9,362 bases of DNA from Caldifarciminota bacterium (GTDB lineage: Bacteria; Hydrothermota; Tepidihabitantia; Tepidihabitantales; Tepidihabitantaceae), in NCBI GenBank assembly GCA_016935295.1, contig JAFGRF010000324.1, forward strand, positions 1-9,362. Reading direction: 5' to 3'. A program made the position numbers and the translations under genes. Positions 1 to 6,628 of the stretch are shown here, one piece after another. Positions within the stretch are counted from its first letter, which is position 1; each line of letters starts with the position of its first letter. A model generated the notes under the pieces. It saw only the letters and a program-made list of their open reading frames with translations. It was not told where the DNA came from and made no database searches.

Positions 1-1209
1 AAGCGAATCCAGGCCGCCACTGAAACGGCTCGCCCACGACTGGTTGGGCCCGCCAAACGGGGCACCGATGCAGGCAATGACCAGCCTGACCATCTGCTGC
101 GGGGCGAGTGTGAACGGCCCTGAGCACTGGACGAACCGCTTGTCAGCCTTGGCGATGTCGAGCGCCGAGTCGAACGGCGCGTACACGCCGGTCCGGTAGT
201 CGTACCCGGCCATGGTCAGGTACTGGGCCGCGTCGGTCACCGGGTCGATGTCGATGGTGAACTTCTTGAACGCGGTCATCCCCAGCGGGGTGCTGTCTGG
301 ACCGATCGGGGACTCGAGGAACTTGTAGGCGAACACGCCCGGCGTGCCGCTCTCCCACGTCGAACCGGGGTTCTCCTGGTTGTTCTCGTCGCCGACGAAT
401 CCGACGTTCTTCACCGTATCTGCGCCCGGCACGTAGGTATTGAGCAGCGTGCCGACCATGTCATCGGTAGCATCGCCGACGTCCGGGTCGCAGACTGCGC
501 CCATGAAGCAGTCCTTGAGCGTATCGGTGGTGCTCGCGTTGCGAACGACGTAGGTGATGAAGAAGATGTCCTGGTTCGAAGGGTAGTTCCAGGCGTAGAC
601 CGTCTGGTAGACGTTGATGTTCTGGGGCTTGCCCGGCGATATGTGGTTCTCCGACAGGACATCGGAGTAGGCACACCACATATCCTGGAGCGAGAAGTTC
701 TCCTTAGGCACGATGGTGTCGAGTTCCGAAGCTGTAACCCAGCGTTCACGCGGCGTCGGTGGCCAGTCGCCCGGGTAGACGAAGATCCGGTCGTCCGGGC
801 TGCCGGTGCCCTCGGCCGCTTTCTCGACCGTGACCGGCGACATCTCGGACCCGCCAGAGTTCGGGTTGTACCCGAAGGTAACAAGCGTGTCGGACATGCT
901 CGGGTCGTCCGCCCGGACCCGGATCGAACCGAACCAGAGGCCGGCGCCGAAGATGTAGCAGTTCTTGAGGGGCTGGGGCCAGGAACCGCCGGCTTGACCG
1001 GAGCCGCTGGTCGGGTCGTAGGCGTACTTGCCGTCGTTGTGGAACGGGCAGAGCCACTTGTTGACGTTCAGCCACTCCAAGTCGTAGATCCGCTGGCCCG
1101 GGGGTGGCGGCGTGGCGCTGCGCGCTACCGCCAGACCTGCCACCATCGTCAAGAGCACGAGGAGCAGCCCGGCGGTCTGCCACTTGCAGTTGGTTAAGAG
1201 TGATTTCAT
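1..1209 (-). CDS. Secreted beta-rich protein following a TonB receptor (3' end outside window)
   Basis: The frame is open from ATG at 1209 to the window edge, giving 403 codons with no stop, so the C-terminus is missing. The start is fixed by AAGGAG five bases upstream. That Shine-Dalgarno overlaps the stop codon of the receptor gene, with a gap of only 9 bp, so translation is probably coupled. Residues 1-30 form a signal peptide (hydrophobic LLLVLLTMVAGLAVA). The mature part is rich in Gly, Asp, Tyr and Trp. It carries patterns I recall from proteins that follow TonB receptors in WOR-3/KSB1-like genomes: an FGAGLWFGS stretch (88-95), TLVTFGYNPNSGGSEM (108-123), an acidic DPDVGDATDD stretch (241-250), and SGPFTLAP followed by a hydrophobic strand (363-380). 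It is probably exported to the periplasm or cell surface. No catalytic motif was seen. The function is unknown; it is not a recognisable SusD. A surface partner of the receptor is inference. Confidence 0.85.
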   Translation of the reverse strand, partial: MKSLLTNCKWQTAGLLLVLLTMVAGLAVARSATPPPPGQRIYDLEWLNVNKWLCPFHNDGKYAYDPTSGSGQAGGSWPQPLKNCYIFGAGLWFGSIRVRADDPSMSDTLVTFGYNPNSGGSEMSPVTVEKAAEGTGSPDDRIFVYPGDWPPTPRERWVTASELDTIVPKENFSLQDMWCAYSDVLSENHISPGKPQNINVYQTVYAWNYPSNQDIFFITYVVRNASTTDTLKDCFMGAVCDPDVGDATDDMVGTLLNTYVPGADTVKNVGFVGDENNQENPGSTWESGTPGVFAYKFLESPIGPDSTPLGMTAFKKFTIDIDPVTDAAQYLTMAGYDYRTGVYAPFDSALDIAKADKRFVQCSGPFTLAPQQMVRLVIACIGAPFGGPNQSWASRFSGGLDSL

Positions 1210-1218
1210 GGTTGCTCC

Positions 1219-4065
1219 TTAGAACGACAGGCTCAGGCCGAGTTTGAACTTGCGCGGCGGCCCGTAGTATGTCGGCGGTGTGTTTGCATCAGTGTAGGCC
1301 TTGAGGTAGGAGGCATACTGCTCGCTGCGGGTGATGAAACCGTCGTGGTTGTAGTCGCGCGCAGGGTGGTAGTAGTAGTCACCGAACAGGAACCCGGAGG
1401 CGCTGAACTCGTAAGGGGTAATCACGCGACCGGTGTAGTCGGGCTTGCCGGTGGCGGAGAACACGTTGGTGACGATCTCGGTGTTCAAGATGTTCGTGAT
1501 GTCGCAGTTGATCGCGAGCGCCATGCCGGCGAACGTGAAGTCCTTGCTCAGGCGGCCGTCCAGCGCATAGCTGCCCGGCAGCCGGGCCGAGTTCGTCAGC
1601 CCGATCTGATTGCCCTTCTGGTCGGTCGGCGTATAGGGGGTGCCCGAACCGTAGGAGAACACACCCGAGACCTCGAAGTCGCGCAGCGGCACAAAGGTGA
1701 AGTCGGAGGGGAACGAAAAAGCCAGGTCGCCATGGAACGAGTGGCGCACGTCCTGGTCGAGGAAGTAGTCTAGCTGCCGCGGCGTCTCGCGCTGGTACTG
1801 AGCTTCGGCGGTCGAAGCCGTTCCCTTGGCAATCTGGAACGTGTAGCCAACGCGGCTCGACCAGTACTGATTGAGCGCTTTGGTCATCGTCGCCTCGAAG
1901 CCCTGGATTCGCGCGTACTCCACGTTGTAGTACATCGTGTACGGCTGGGGCAGTGCCTGAACTACCCGTACTCCGGCCAGGTCGAAGACGTCCTTGTAGA
2001 ACGCGGTCACGTCGAACGCGAAGATGTCGCTCACCTGGGCGTCGAAGCCCATCTCGTAGGCCACGGTCTTCTCGGCGCCCATGTCGGCGTTGCCGACGAT
2101 GACATTGCCGCGGCTGCGCAGCTCGGCCGCAGTCCGGTCGGCGTAGGTGTAAAGGTCGGAGAACGACGGGTTCTTGTAGAAGTGGCCGTAGGAGAAGCGG
2201 AACTTGATCCGCTCGGTGATCGGATAGGAAAGACCGAGGCGCGGTGCCAGTCGGTACTTGGCCGGCACCGGCAGCAGCGAGTCGGCTATCTCATTCCGCG
2301 CGCCGAGACTCTCCGGGAACGCCCGCACGTTGGCTTTCGATTCGAGGTAGTCGAACCGGATGCCGGCCCTGACCACCAGGTCCTCAAAGTCGGCCCGGTC
2401 CTGAATGTAGGCGGCGGCGACCAGCGGCTTGTAGTTGTAGGCATCCCAGAACGGATTCTGGTCCCAGGGCAGCGAGTTCTCGTAGATCGAGAGCGAGTAC
2501 TGGGTGAGGTCGATGCCGGTCTTGATCTCGTGGATCTTCGACACCGTGTGCGTAAGGTCGAACTTGCCCAGCACCTGGTCGGTGGAGCGGTAGTGCCAGG
2601 TCCGGTTGTCGCCTTCGGTGATGAACAGCCCGGCCACGCCCCACGGGTTATCGGTCAGCGCATATGCGGATGCGAAGTTCTTCTTGCCCGGATGCGCGTA
2701 GACCGTGTCCCCGCTCGGGGAAAGCCAGTACGACCGGTAGAGCTGGAGCACCGCGTCGCGCTTCGACAACCCCTCCCAGTTGTTGAACACCCAGTCTTCG
2801 GCGCGGAAGATGTAGCGATCCCAGATGCCGGCCTTCCGCAGCGCGCCCCAGCCGCCGGTGGTGTCGGCTGCCTCGGCGTTGAAATCGCGGACGGTCCGGA
2901 TGAGCGATGTCTGGAACCAGCCGATCTTCGCTTCGTAGACCGTGGTCTTCGAAAGCAGGTGGTTGATGGTGAAGTTCGCCTTGTACGACCGGACCCGGTT
3001 CGCGTACAGGCTCTGCTGGTAGTACTTGTACGCGTTGCCCCAACTCCACCACTGGTAGTTGGAGTGATACCCATCGACCGTGAACTTCAGTCCTTCTTTG
3101 GACAGGAAGAATTCCTGGGGCATCTGCACGGTGAGCTTGCCCTCCAGGGCGTACTCGCCCCGGGGCGAGTTGATCTTGTACCGGACGTTGGCGTCGTCAT
3201 CGGTCTTGAAGTACTCGGCCGAAAGGAAGTAGCGGAGACGCTTCCAGATCGGGGTCGGGCCGCCCAAAGAGAACGTCACGCGGTTATAACCGAAGTTGTA
3301 GCCCGTGCTGTGCGGGAAGATGTCATCGGTGGTATATCCGACCCGTCCGGTCGTCCTCGAACCGCCTTCCTTGGTCACGGCCTTGATGATGCCGGACATT
3401 GCCGAGCCGTACTCCGCGTCGAAACCGCCGGTGATGACGACAACCGACTGCAGGGCGTCGGTCGTCGGCTTCGGCGACGACCAGAGCGTACCGACCAGCG
3501 CGTCCTGCGCGGCCACGCCGTCGACCAGGTAGGCGACGTCGTCGAACCGGCCGCCGCGGATGTGGGTCCAGCCGCCGCCCCGGCTCTGGGTTACGCCGGC
3601 CTGCAGGCCGACCAGTTCGGAGAGGCCGGTCACCGGCAGCCGCTTGAAGTCCTCGTCGGTGATGACCCGCTCGACGACCACGTTCGTCCGCTGAACCAGT
3701 GTCGTCTTCTTGGCGACGACGTCGATGGTCCTGCCGATATCGATTACCGTCACTGACAGCTGGAAGTCTACGGTCGTCGGGTTGTCCTGAATGACCAGCA
3801 CGTCGGTCACCCGCTGCTCGTTGTAGCCGGTATAGGAAGCGGTCACGCTGTACCTGCCCGGCGGCACGTTGATTATCTGGTACTGGCCGTTCAGGTCGGT
3901 CGCGTAGCCGAGTTCGGTGCCGTCGACCACGACGCTCGCGCCGATCAGCGCCTCACCGGTCTTCTTGTCGGTCACGCGGCCGATGACGGAGCCCGTATTG
4001 GCGGCCCATGCGATGCCGGTCAGGACCAGCAGTCCGACCAGCAGAATCCGTGCTCTTTTTCTCAT
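1219..4065 (-). CDS. TonB-dependent receptor with N-terminal carboxypeptidase-regulatory-like domain
   Basis: This is a 948-residue outer-membrane beta-barrel receptor for TonB-energised uptake; the substrate is unknown. Residues 1-21 are a signal peptide ending AWA. Residues 25-103 are a carboxypeptidase-regulatory-like Ig fold (GRVTDKKTGEALIGASVVV, then DLNGQY and VPPGRYSV). A TonB-box-like TIDVVA lies at 113-118. Residues 120-234 are the plug, including HIRGGRFDDVAYLVDGV and FDAEYGSAMSGIIKAVTKEG. The rest is the barrel, with a typical FRFSYGHFYKNPSFSDLY strand pair and a C-terminal Phe (LGLSLSF), the usual barrel-assembly signal. Near the C-terminus, D904-E915 form a canonical EF-hand loop, probably extracellular. 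The ATG at 4065 is chosen over the upstream in-frame start at 4266 because GGGAGGT precedes it, the signal peptide begins there, and ATGA overlaps the upstream stop. There is no STN domain, so classical FecA-type signalling is unlikely. Confidence 0.95.
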   Translation of the reverse strand: MRKRARILLVGLLVLTGIAWAANTGSVIGRVTDKKTGEALIGASVVVDGTELGYATDLNGQYQIINVPPGRYSVTASYTGYNEQRVTDVLVIQDNPTTVDFQLSVTVIDIGRTIDVVAKKTTLVQRTNVVVERVITDEDFKRLPVTGLSELVGLQAGVTQSRGGGWTHIRGGRFDDVAYLVDGVAAQDALVGTLWSSPKPTTDALQSVVVITGGFDAEYGSAMSGIIKAVTKEGGSRTTGRVGYTTDDIFPHSTGYNFGYNRVTFSLGGPTPIWKRLRYFLSAEYFKTDDDANVRYKINSPRGEYALEGKLTVQMPQEFFLSKEGLKFTVDGYHSNYQWWSWGNAYKYYQQSLYANRVRSYKANFTINHLLSKTTVYEAKIGWFQTSLIRTVRDFNAEAADTTGGWGALRKAGIWDRYIFRAEDWVFNNWEGLSKRDAVLQLYRSYWLSPSGDTVYAHPGKKNFASAYALTDNPWGVAGLFITEGDNRTWHYRSTDQVLGKFDLTHTVSKIHEIKTGIDLTQYSLSIYENSLPWDQNPFWDAYNYKPLVAAAYIQDRADFEDLVVRAGIRFDYLESKANVRAFPESLGARNEIADSLLPVPAKYRLAPRLGLSYPITERIKFRFSYGHFYKNPSFSDLYTYADRTAAELRSRGNVIVGNADMGAEKTVAYEMGFDAQVSDIFAFDVTAFYKDVFDLAGVRVVQALPQPYTMYYNVEYARIQGFEATMTKALNQYWSSRVGYTFQIAKGTASTAEAQYQRETPRQLDYFLDQDVRHSFHGDLAFSFPSDFTFVPLRDFEVSGVFSYGSGTPYTPTDQKGNQIGLTNSARLPGSYALDGRLSKDFTFAGMALAINCDITNILNTEIVTNVFSATGKPDYTGRVITPYEFSASGFLFGDYYYHPARDYNHDGFITRSEQYASYLKAYTDANTPPTYYGPPRKFKLGLSLSF

Positions 4066-5117
4066 CGTCCACCTCCCTCTATCCGAATCGGGATGCTCCA
4101 GACGGTTGCGTTCCAGTCGCCCTCGTTCTCCCAGAGCACGGGCGCCGGGATGTGCTCGAGCGACAGGCGGTAGATGCCCGGTGTCACCGAATCGAACTTC
4201 ACGGTGTCGCTCCCCGCCGCCCGGTTGTACTCGTAGCGCTTTCCGTTGAAGTAGACGTAGTCCCACGCGTCACCCTGGTTGGTGAGCAGGCCCGTCACCT
4301 GGACCCAGTCGCCGACCGAGTAGGTCAGCAGGCCGGTGTCAGCCGAGTAGAACCGCTGAATCCCATAGTGCAGCGTATCCGGCCGCAGGTTCACGGTGTC
4401 GACCCGGTTGTCCAGGCTCTTCAGGGAGAGGTACAGGATGTAGGGCGCGTCATCCGGCCCGGGCACGTAGAACCGCCCGCCGCCGGCCAGCTTCCAGAGC
4501 TGCCATGCGCCGTCCATCTTCTTGAGTACGCAGCCCTCGATCGAGGCGCCGTTGAGCGGCTTCTCGATGACGGTGTCGCAGGGCAGCATCGAGTCCGTGT
4601 AGAACGGCAGGCGCAGCGTCTCAGTCGGCGATATGACTATTTCCGAGTCGTACAGGTAGTTGGTCTTCTGCCACGCGTGCATCAGCACCTTGCCGGGAAT
4701 CGTCTCGGCCAGGGTCACCGTGCAAGTTGTCTCCTGGCTGAGGGTATCCAGCCCGGCGATGAACGTGTACTTCAGCGCGTAGGAAGCGGTGTCGAACACG
4801 TGCTGAAGCCCGTCCAGCCGGAACCTGCCCTTGAACCGGTTGCCCGTGAGCTCGTCGTTCAGGAGCGTACGGGTCGTGCCCGGCAGGACGGTGTCACACA
4901 TCTCCATCGCCAGCTCGGCGATACCGGTCTTGAAGTAGCCCTCATTCGCCGCCACCGCCGCCATAATACCGGCGGTGTCATCTCTGGTCGGCTCCCAGAT
5001 TCCCTCCGGCGCGATTCTGCCGCAGCCGAATATGGCCGCAGCCAGTAGCGCGCACAGCGCCGCCCCGGCCAGCTTGCGCAGCCGATGGCGTCCGCCCTGA
5101 ACACACCACAGACTCAT
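4062..5117 (-). CDS. Outer-membrane-type lipoprotein of unknown function
   Basis: This encodes 351 residues from ATG 5117, preceded by AAAGGGAGG four bases upstream. The N-terminus is basic (RHRLRK) and followed by a hydrophobic stretch ending IFGC, with Cys32 as the probable lipidated residue; Phe at -2 is slightly atypical for a lipobox. The mature protein has many short beta-strand patterns. An early helical part (DDTAGIMAAVAANEGYF) and a later DGAWQLWKLAGG (about 207-218) vaguely recall an NTF2-like fold. The C-terminal third looks like an Ig-type sandwich. Both fold ideas are guesses, and no catalytic residues were recognised. It is the first gene of the receptor operon: its TGA overlaps the receptor ATG (ATGA), so the two products are probably made in fixed ratio and may work together at the outer membrane. 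The leader upstream is long and structured. Confidence 0.85.
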   Translation of the reverse strand: MSLWCVQGGRHRLRKLAGAALCALLAAAIFGCGRIAPEGIWEPTRDDTAGIMAAVAANEGYFKTGIAELAMEMCDTVLPGTTRTLLNDELTGNRFKGRFRLDGLQHVFDTASYALKYTFIAGLDTLSQETTCTVTLAETIPGKVLMHAWQKTNYLYDSEIVISPTETLRLPFYTDSMLPCDTVIEKPLNGASIEGCVLKKMDGAWQLWKLAGGGRFYVPGPDDAPYILYLSLKSLDNRVDTVNLRPDTLHYGIQRFYSADTGLLTYSVGDWVQVTGLLTNQGDAWDYVYFNGKRYEYNRAAGSDTVKFDSVTPGIYRLSLEHIPAPVLWENEGDWNATVWSIPIRIEGGGR

Positions 5118-5121
5118 TCTG

Positions 5122-5127
5122 CCTCCC
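5122..5127 (-). promoter_or_regulatory. Ribosome binding site of the lipoprotein gene
   Basis: GGGAGG on the minus strand, four bases before ATG 5117. It supports this start and marks the 3' end of the structured leader. Confidence 0.75.
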
Positions 5128-5306
5128 TTTGCTCACTCGCCGCTGCGCCGGCCGGCGTCGGGACATGACCGACACTCTCCTCGAGTCTCGAACCATGGCC
5201 CAACCCTGCCGCCCGTGCGGCAACCTTAACAGCACCACTCATGTCCCGGTTGCGCGGCCCCGTACGGGGCGCCTGCGTCAGCCGGGGTTTGTCAAAGAAC
5301 AGACTG

Positions 5307-5330
5307 GTTGACAGCCGTCAGGCTGTCAAC
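5307..5330. repeat. Perfect 10-4-10 inverted repeat
   Basis: The arms are GTTGACAGCC (5307-5316) and GGCTGTCAAC (5321-5330), with the loop GTCA between them. The match is perfect, and a partial third copy, GGTCAAC, follows at 5331-5337. Each arm contains TTGACA, the -35 consensus, one on each strand, but no matching -10 lies 16-18 bp away on the minus strand. No T-run follows on either strand, so a terminator is unlikely. It could be an operator or a stable RNA hairpin in the leader. Confidence 0.6.
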
Positions 5331-5412
5331 GGTCAACGCCGTATCGGCCCTCAAAACGAGCCCGATCCGAAGCCGACCATAGACTCGGGCATCCAAACCC
5401 GAGTCAGTGAGA

Positions 5413-5440
5413 ACTTTAGACCATAAAACCCGTGAGTCAA
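5413..5440 (-). promoter_or_regulatory. Probable sigma-70-type promoter of the lipoprotein/receptor operon
   Basis: On the minus strand, TTGACT (5435-5440) is separated by 16 bases from TAAAGT (5413-5418). The -35 matches 5/6 and the -10 only 4/6, so this is moderate evidence. The -35 lies in the loop of the terminator-like hairpin 5428-5453. The predicted start near 5406 would put the 5382-5405 hairpin at the very 5' end of the message. Confidence 0.4.
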
Positions 5441-5453
5441 GCAGGGCACGGGT
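5428..5453 (-). terminator. Second terminator-like hairpin after the anti-sigma gene
   Basis: On the minus strand, ACCCGTG (5453-5447) pairs with CACGGGT (5434-5428) across a 12-nt loop and is followed by TTTAT. The 7-bp stem with a short T-run suggests a back-up intrinsic terminator. It overlaps the proposed promoter at 5413-5440. Confidence 0.4.
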
Positions 5454-5461
5454 GTCAGAAA

Positions 5462-5480
5462 GCCGGGAAAGCAACCCGGC
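5462..5480 (-). terminator. Probable intrinsic terminator of the sigma/anti-sigma operon
   Basis: On the minus strand, GCCGGG and CCCGGC form an all-GC 6-bp stem with a 7-nt loop, followed by TTTCT. It lies 32 bases after the anti-sigma stop codon, where a terminator is expected. The T-run is short, so termination may be partial. Confidence 0.5.
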
Positions 5481-5512
5481 ACCGTCGCTGCTAGCTGGTC
5501 GGTTCACCGCGT

Positions 5513-6607
5513 TCACCTCGCCGTGACCGTCTCCGTTCGCAGGACCTGCTCAGCCCTGCGGCTCAGGTAGCCCGAAATCTCCGCGGCCCCGGGGGAAGAA
5601 AGAAGCTGGGTCAACTCCGGGTCCTCGCCGTCCACGACCCAGCGCTTGAGGAAAACTCGGGCCACGGCCGGCCTGGCACAGACCTCCTCGGCCAAGGCCC
5701 GGGCCTGCGCCAGCGCCCCGGTCTCGCCGTGGTCGAGGAACAGCCGCAGGTGGCAGATCAGCAGGTTGCTCAGGATCCTGGTGAACTTCTCCTCGGCCAG
5801 ACTCCACTTCCTGACCAGCCGCTGCGCATCAAGGCAGAGCTCAATCGCCTTCTCGAGCGCGGGCCGAGACTGGCCGCCCTGTACGTACTCCACCTGGGCG
5901 AGACTCAGGCGGGCGGAAACCTGGTCAATCTTCTCGCCGATATTGGCATCCACCCCGTCCGCACGACTCCGGGCTGCGTCGGCCATGACCTGCCGGTAGT
6001 ACTCCTTCGCCCGCTCGAAATGCAGGTCTGCCTGTTCCTTGCGGCCTGCCCGCTGTTCCCCCGCCGCGCGCGTATACTCGGCAATCCCGAGCTGGTCCAG
6101 GAGCCTGAGACGCTGCCCTGACTCCGGCGCCAGTTGCAGCGCACTCTGGAGGAAATAGCGGGTAAGAGCGTATGGCTCGATGCCGCCCGGCGGCGCGCCG
6201 GTGGCGGAATCGGGCATCAGCTCGCGAATCGTAGACACGCGTCCCTTCATCTCAAGATTGTAGCTCTCGCACTGGGTCAGGCGTTTCGCAATTCTGTCTC
6301 GGACTGACTCGGGGTCCTGCGCGCAGACGATGTCGAACTTCAAATCCTGGTCGTTCGACCAGGCGCGCAGCACCGACTGCCCGAGGATGCCGATCACCCA
6401 CGACAGCCGCAGCCGGAGCGCGCGGACGTAATGGTCGGTAGGCTGGTAGGCAATGTCGGTGGCCCAGGACAGGCAGGTGGGACATTCCGCCAGGTGCTCG
6501 CCGACCTGCAGATATGGAAAAGGCTTGCTCTTGGTTTTCGCCCAGTCGGCAATCAGTTGCCGAACGAGGCTGCAGGACTTGGAGCGGACCGCCGGGCTAT
6601 GCACCAC
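5513..6607 (-). CDS. Anti-sigma-factor-like protein: N-terminal zinc-binding motif plus helical repeats
   Basis: This encodes 364 residues with a GTG start at 6607; a second GTG follows directly at 6604. GAAAGG lies six bases upstream. The N-terminus has the zinc-anti-sigma (zf-HC2) pattern: Cys12, then HLAECPTC giving His38-x3-Cys42-x2-Cys45. In that family this domain binds a sigma factor. The region from about 150 to 320 is Ala/Leu/Glu-rich helix, consistent with TPR-like or other alpha-solenoid repeats (for example the stretches around LGIAEYTRAAGEQRAGRKEQA and ALEKAIELCLDAQRL). No convincing membrane segment is present, whereas many anti-sigma factors of this class are membrane-anchored. 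A soluble regulator reading out a protein partner is therefore inferred. It starts 21 bp after the sigma-like gene, so a sigma/anti-sigma pair is likely. A zinc-finger protein of another role remains possible. Confidence 0.75.
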   Translation of the reverse strand: MVHSPAVRSKSCSLVRQLIADWAKTKSKPFPYLQVGEHLAECPTCLSWATDIAYQPTDHYVRALRLRLSWVIGILGQSVLRAWSNDQDLKFDIVCAQDPESVRDRIAKRLTQCESYNLEMKGRVSTIRELMPDSATGAPPGGIEPYALTRYFLQSALQLAPESGQRLRLLDQLGIAEYTRAAGEQRAGRKEQADLHFERAKEYYRQVMADAARSRADGVDANIGEKIDQVSARLSLAQVEYVQGGQSRPALEKAIELCLDAQRLVRKWSLAEEKFTRILSNLLICHLRLFLDHGETGALAQARALAEEVCARPAVARVFLKRWVVDGEDPELTQLLSSPGAAEISGYLSRRAEQVLRTETVTAR

Positions 6608-6628
6608 ACGTTGCCTTTCTGCCAGGTC

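Larger units (their letters stand above)
5118..5406 (-). promoter_or_regulatory. Long structured 5' leader of the lipoprotein/receptor operon
   Basis: This stretch has no convincing gene. Read as minus-strand RNA from the predicted start near 5406, it holds a chain of perfect or near-perfect stems. First comes an 8-bp hairpin at 5382-5405, right at the 5' end. Next is a 10-bp stem with a 4-nt loop at 5307-5330, then a 14-bp palindrome GCCCCGTACGGGGC at 5257-5270. After that CGGGACATGA (5159-5168) pairs with TCATGTCCCG (5239-5248) and encloses two smaller stems (5171-5189 with one mismatch; 5208-5221), as in a three-way junction. Last is the 12-bp palindrome CGCCGGCCGGCG at 5146-5157, about 20 bases before the Shine-Dalgarno. 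No cobalamin or other known riboswitch core was recognised. A regulatory role is inference. Confidence 0.45.

Noticed and set aside
2182..3756. 524-codon open frame on the plus strand, antisense to the receptor
   Set aside because: Arg/Val/Gly-rich shadow typical of high-GC DNA. The opposite strand is a clear TonB receptor, and no ribosome site or family pattern was seen.
4066..4266. 67-residue N-terminal extension of the receptor
   Set aside because: It lies within the lipoprotein gene in another frame and is Arg-rich. The signal peptide and ribosome site support the start at 4065.
4008..5048. 346-codon plus-strand open frame over the lipoprotein gene
   Set aside because: Shadow frame with Arg/Val-biased composition. 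The minus strand has a signal peptide, lipobox and ribosome site.
5118..5406. Cobalamin or other known riboswitch before the receptor operon
   Set aside because: No B12-box or other conserved riboswitch core could be recognised by eye, so only a generic structured leader is reported.
5292..5516. 74-codon minus frame starting GTG at the end of the anti-sigma gene (GTGA overlap)
   Set aside because: It runs straight through terminator-like hairpins and the 5307-5330 palindrome, has no well-placed ribosome site, and shows no family pattern.
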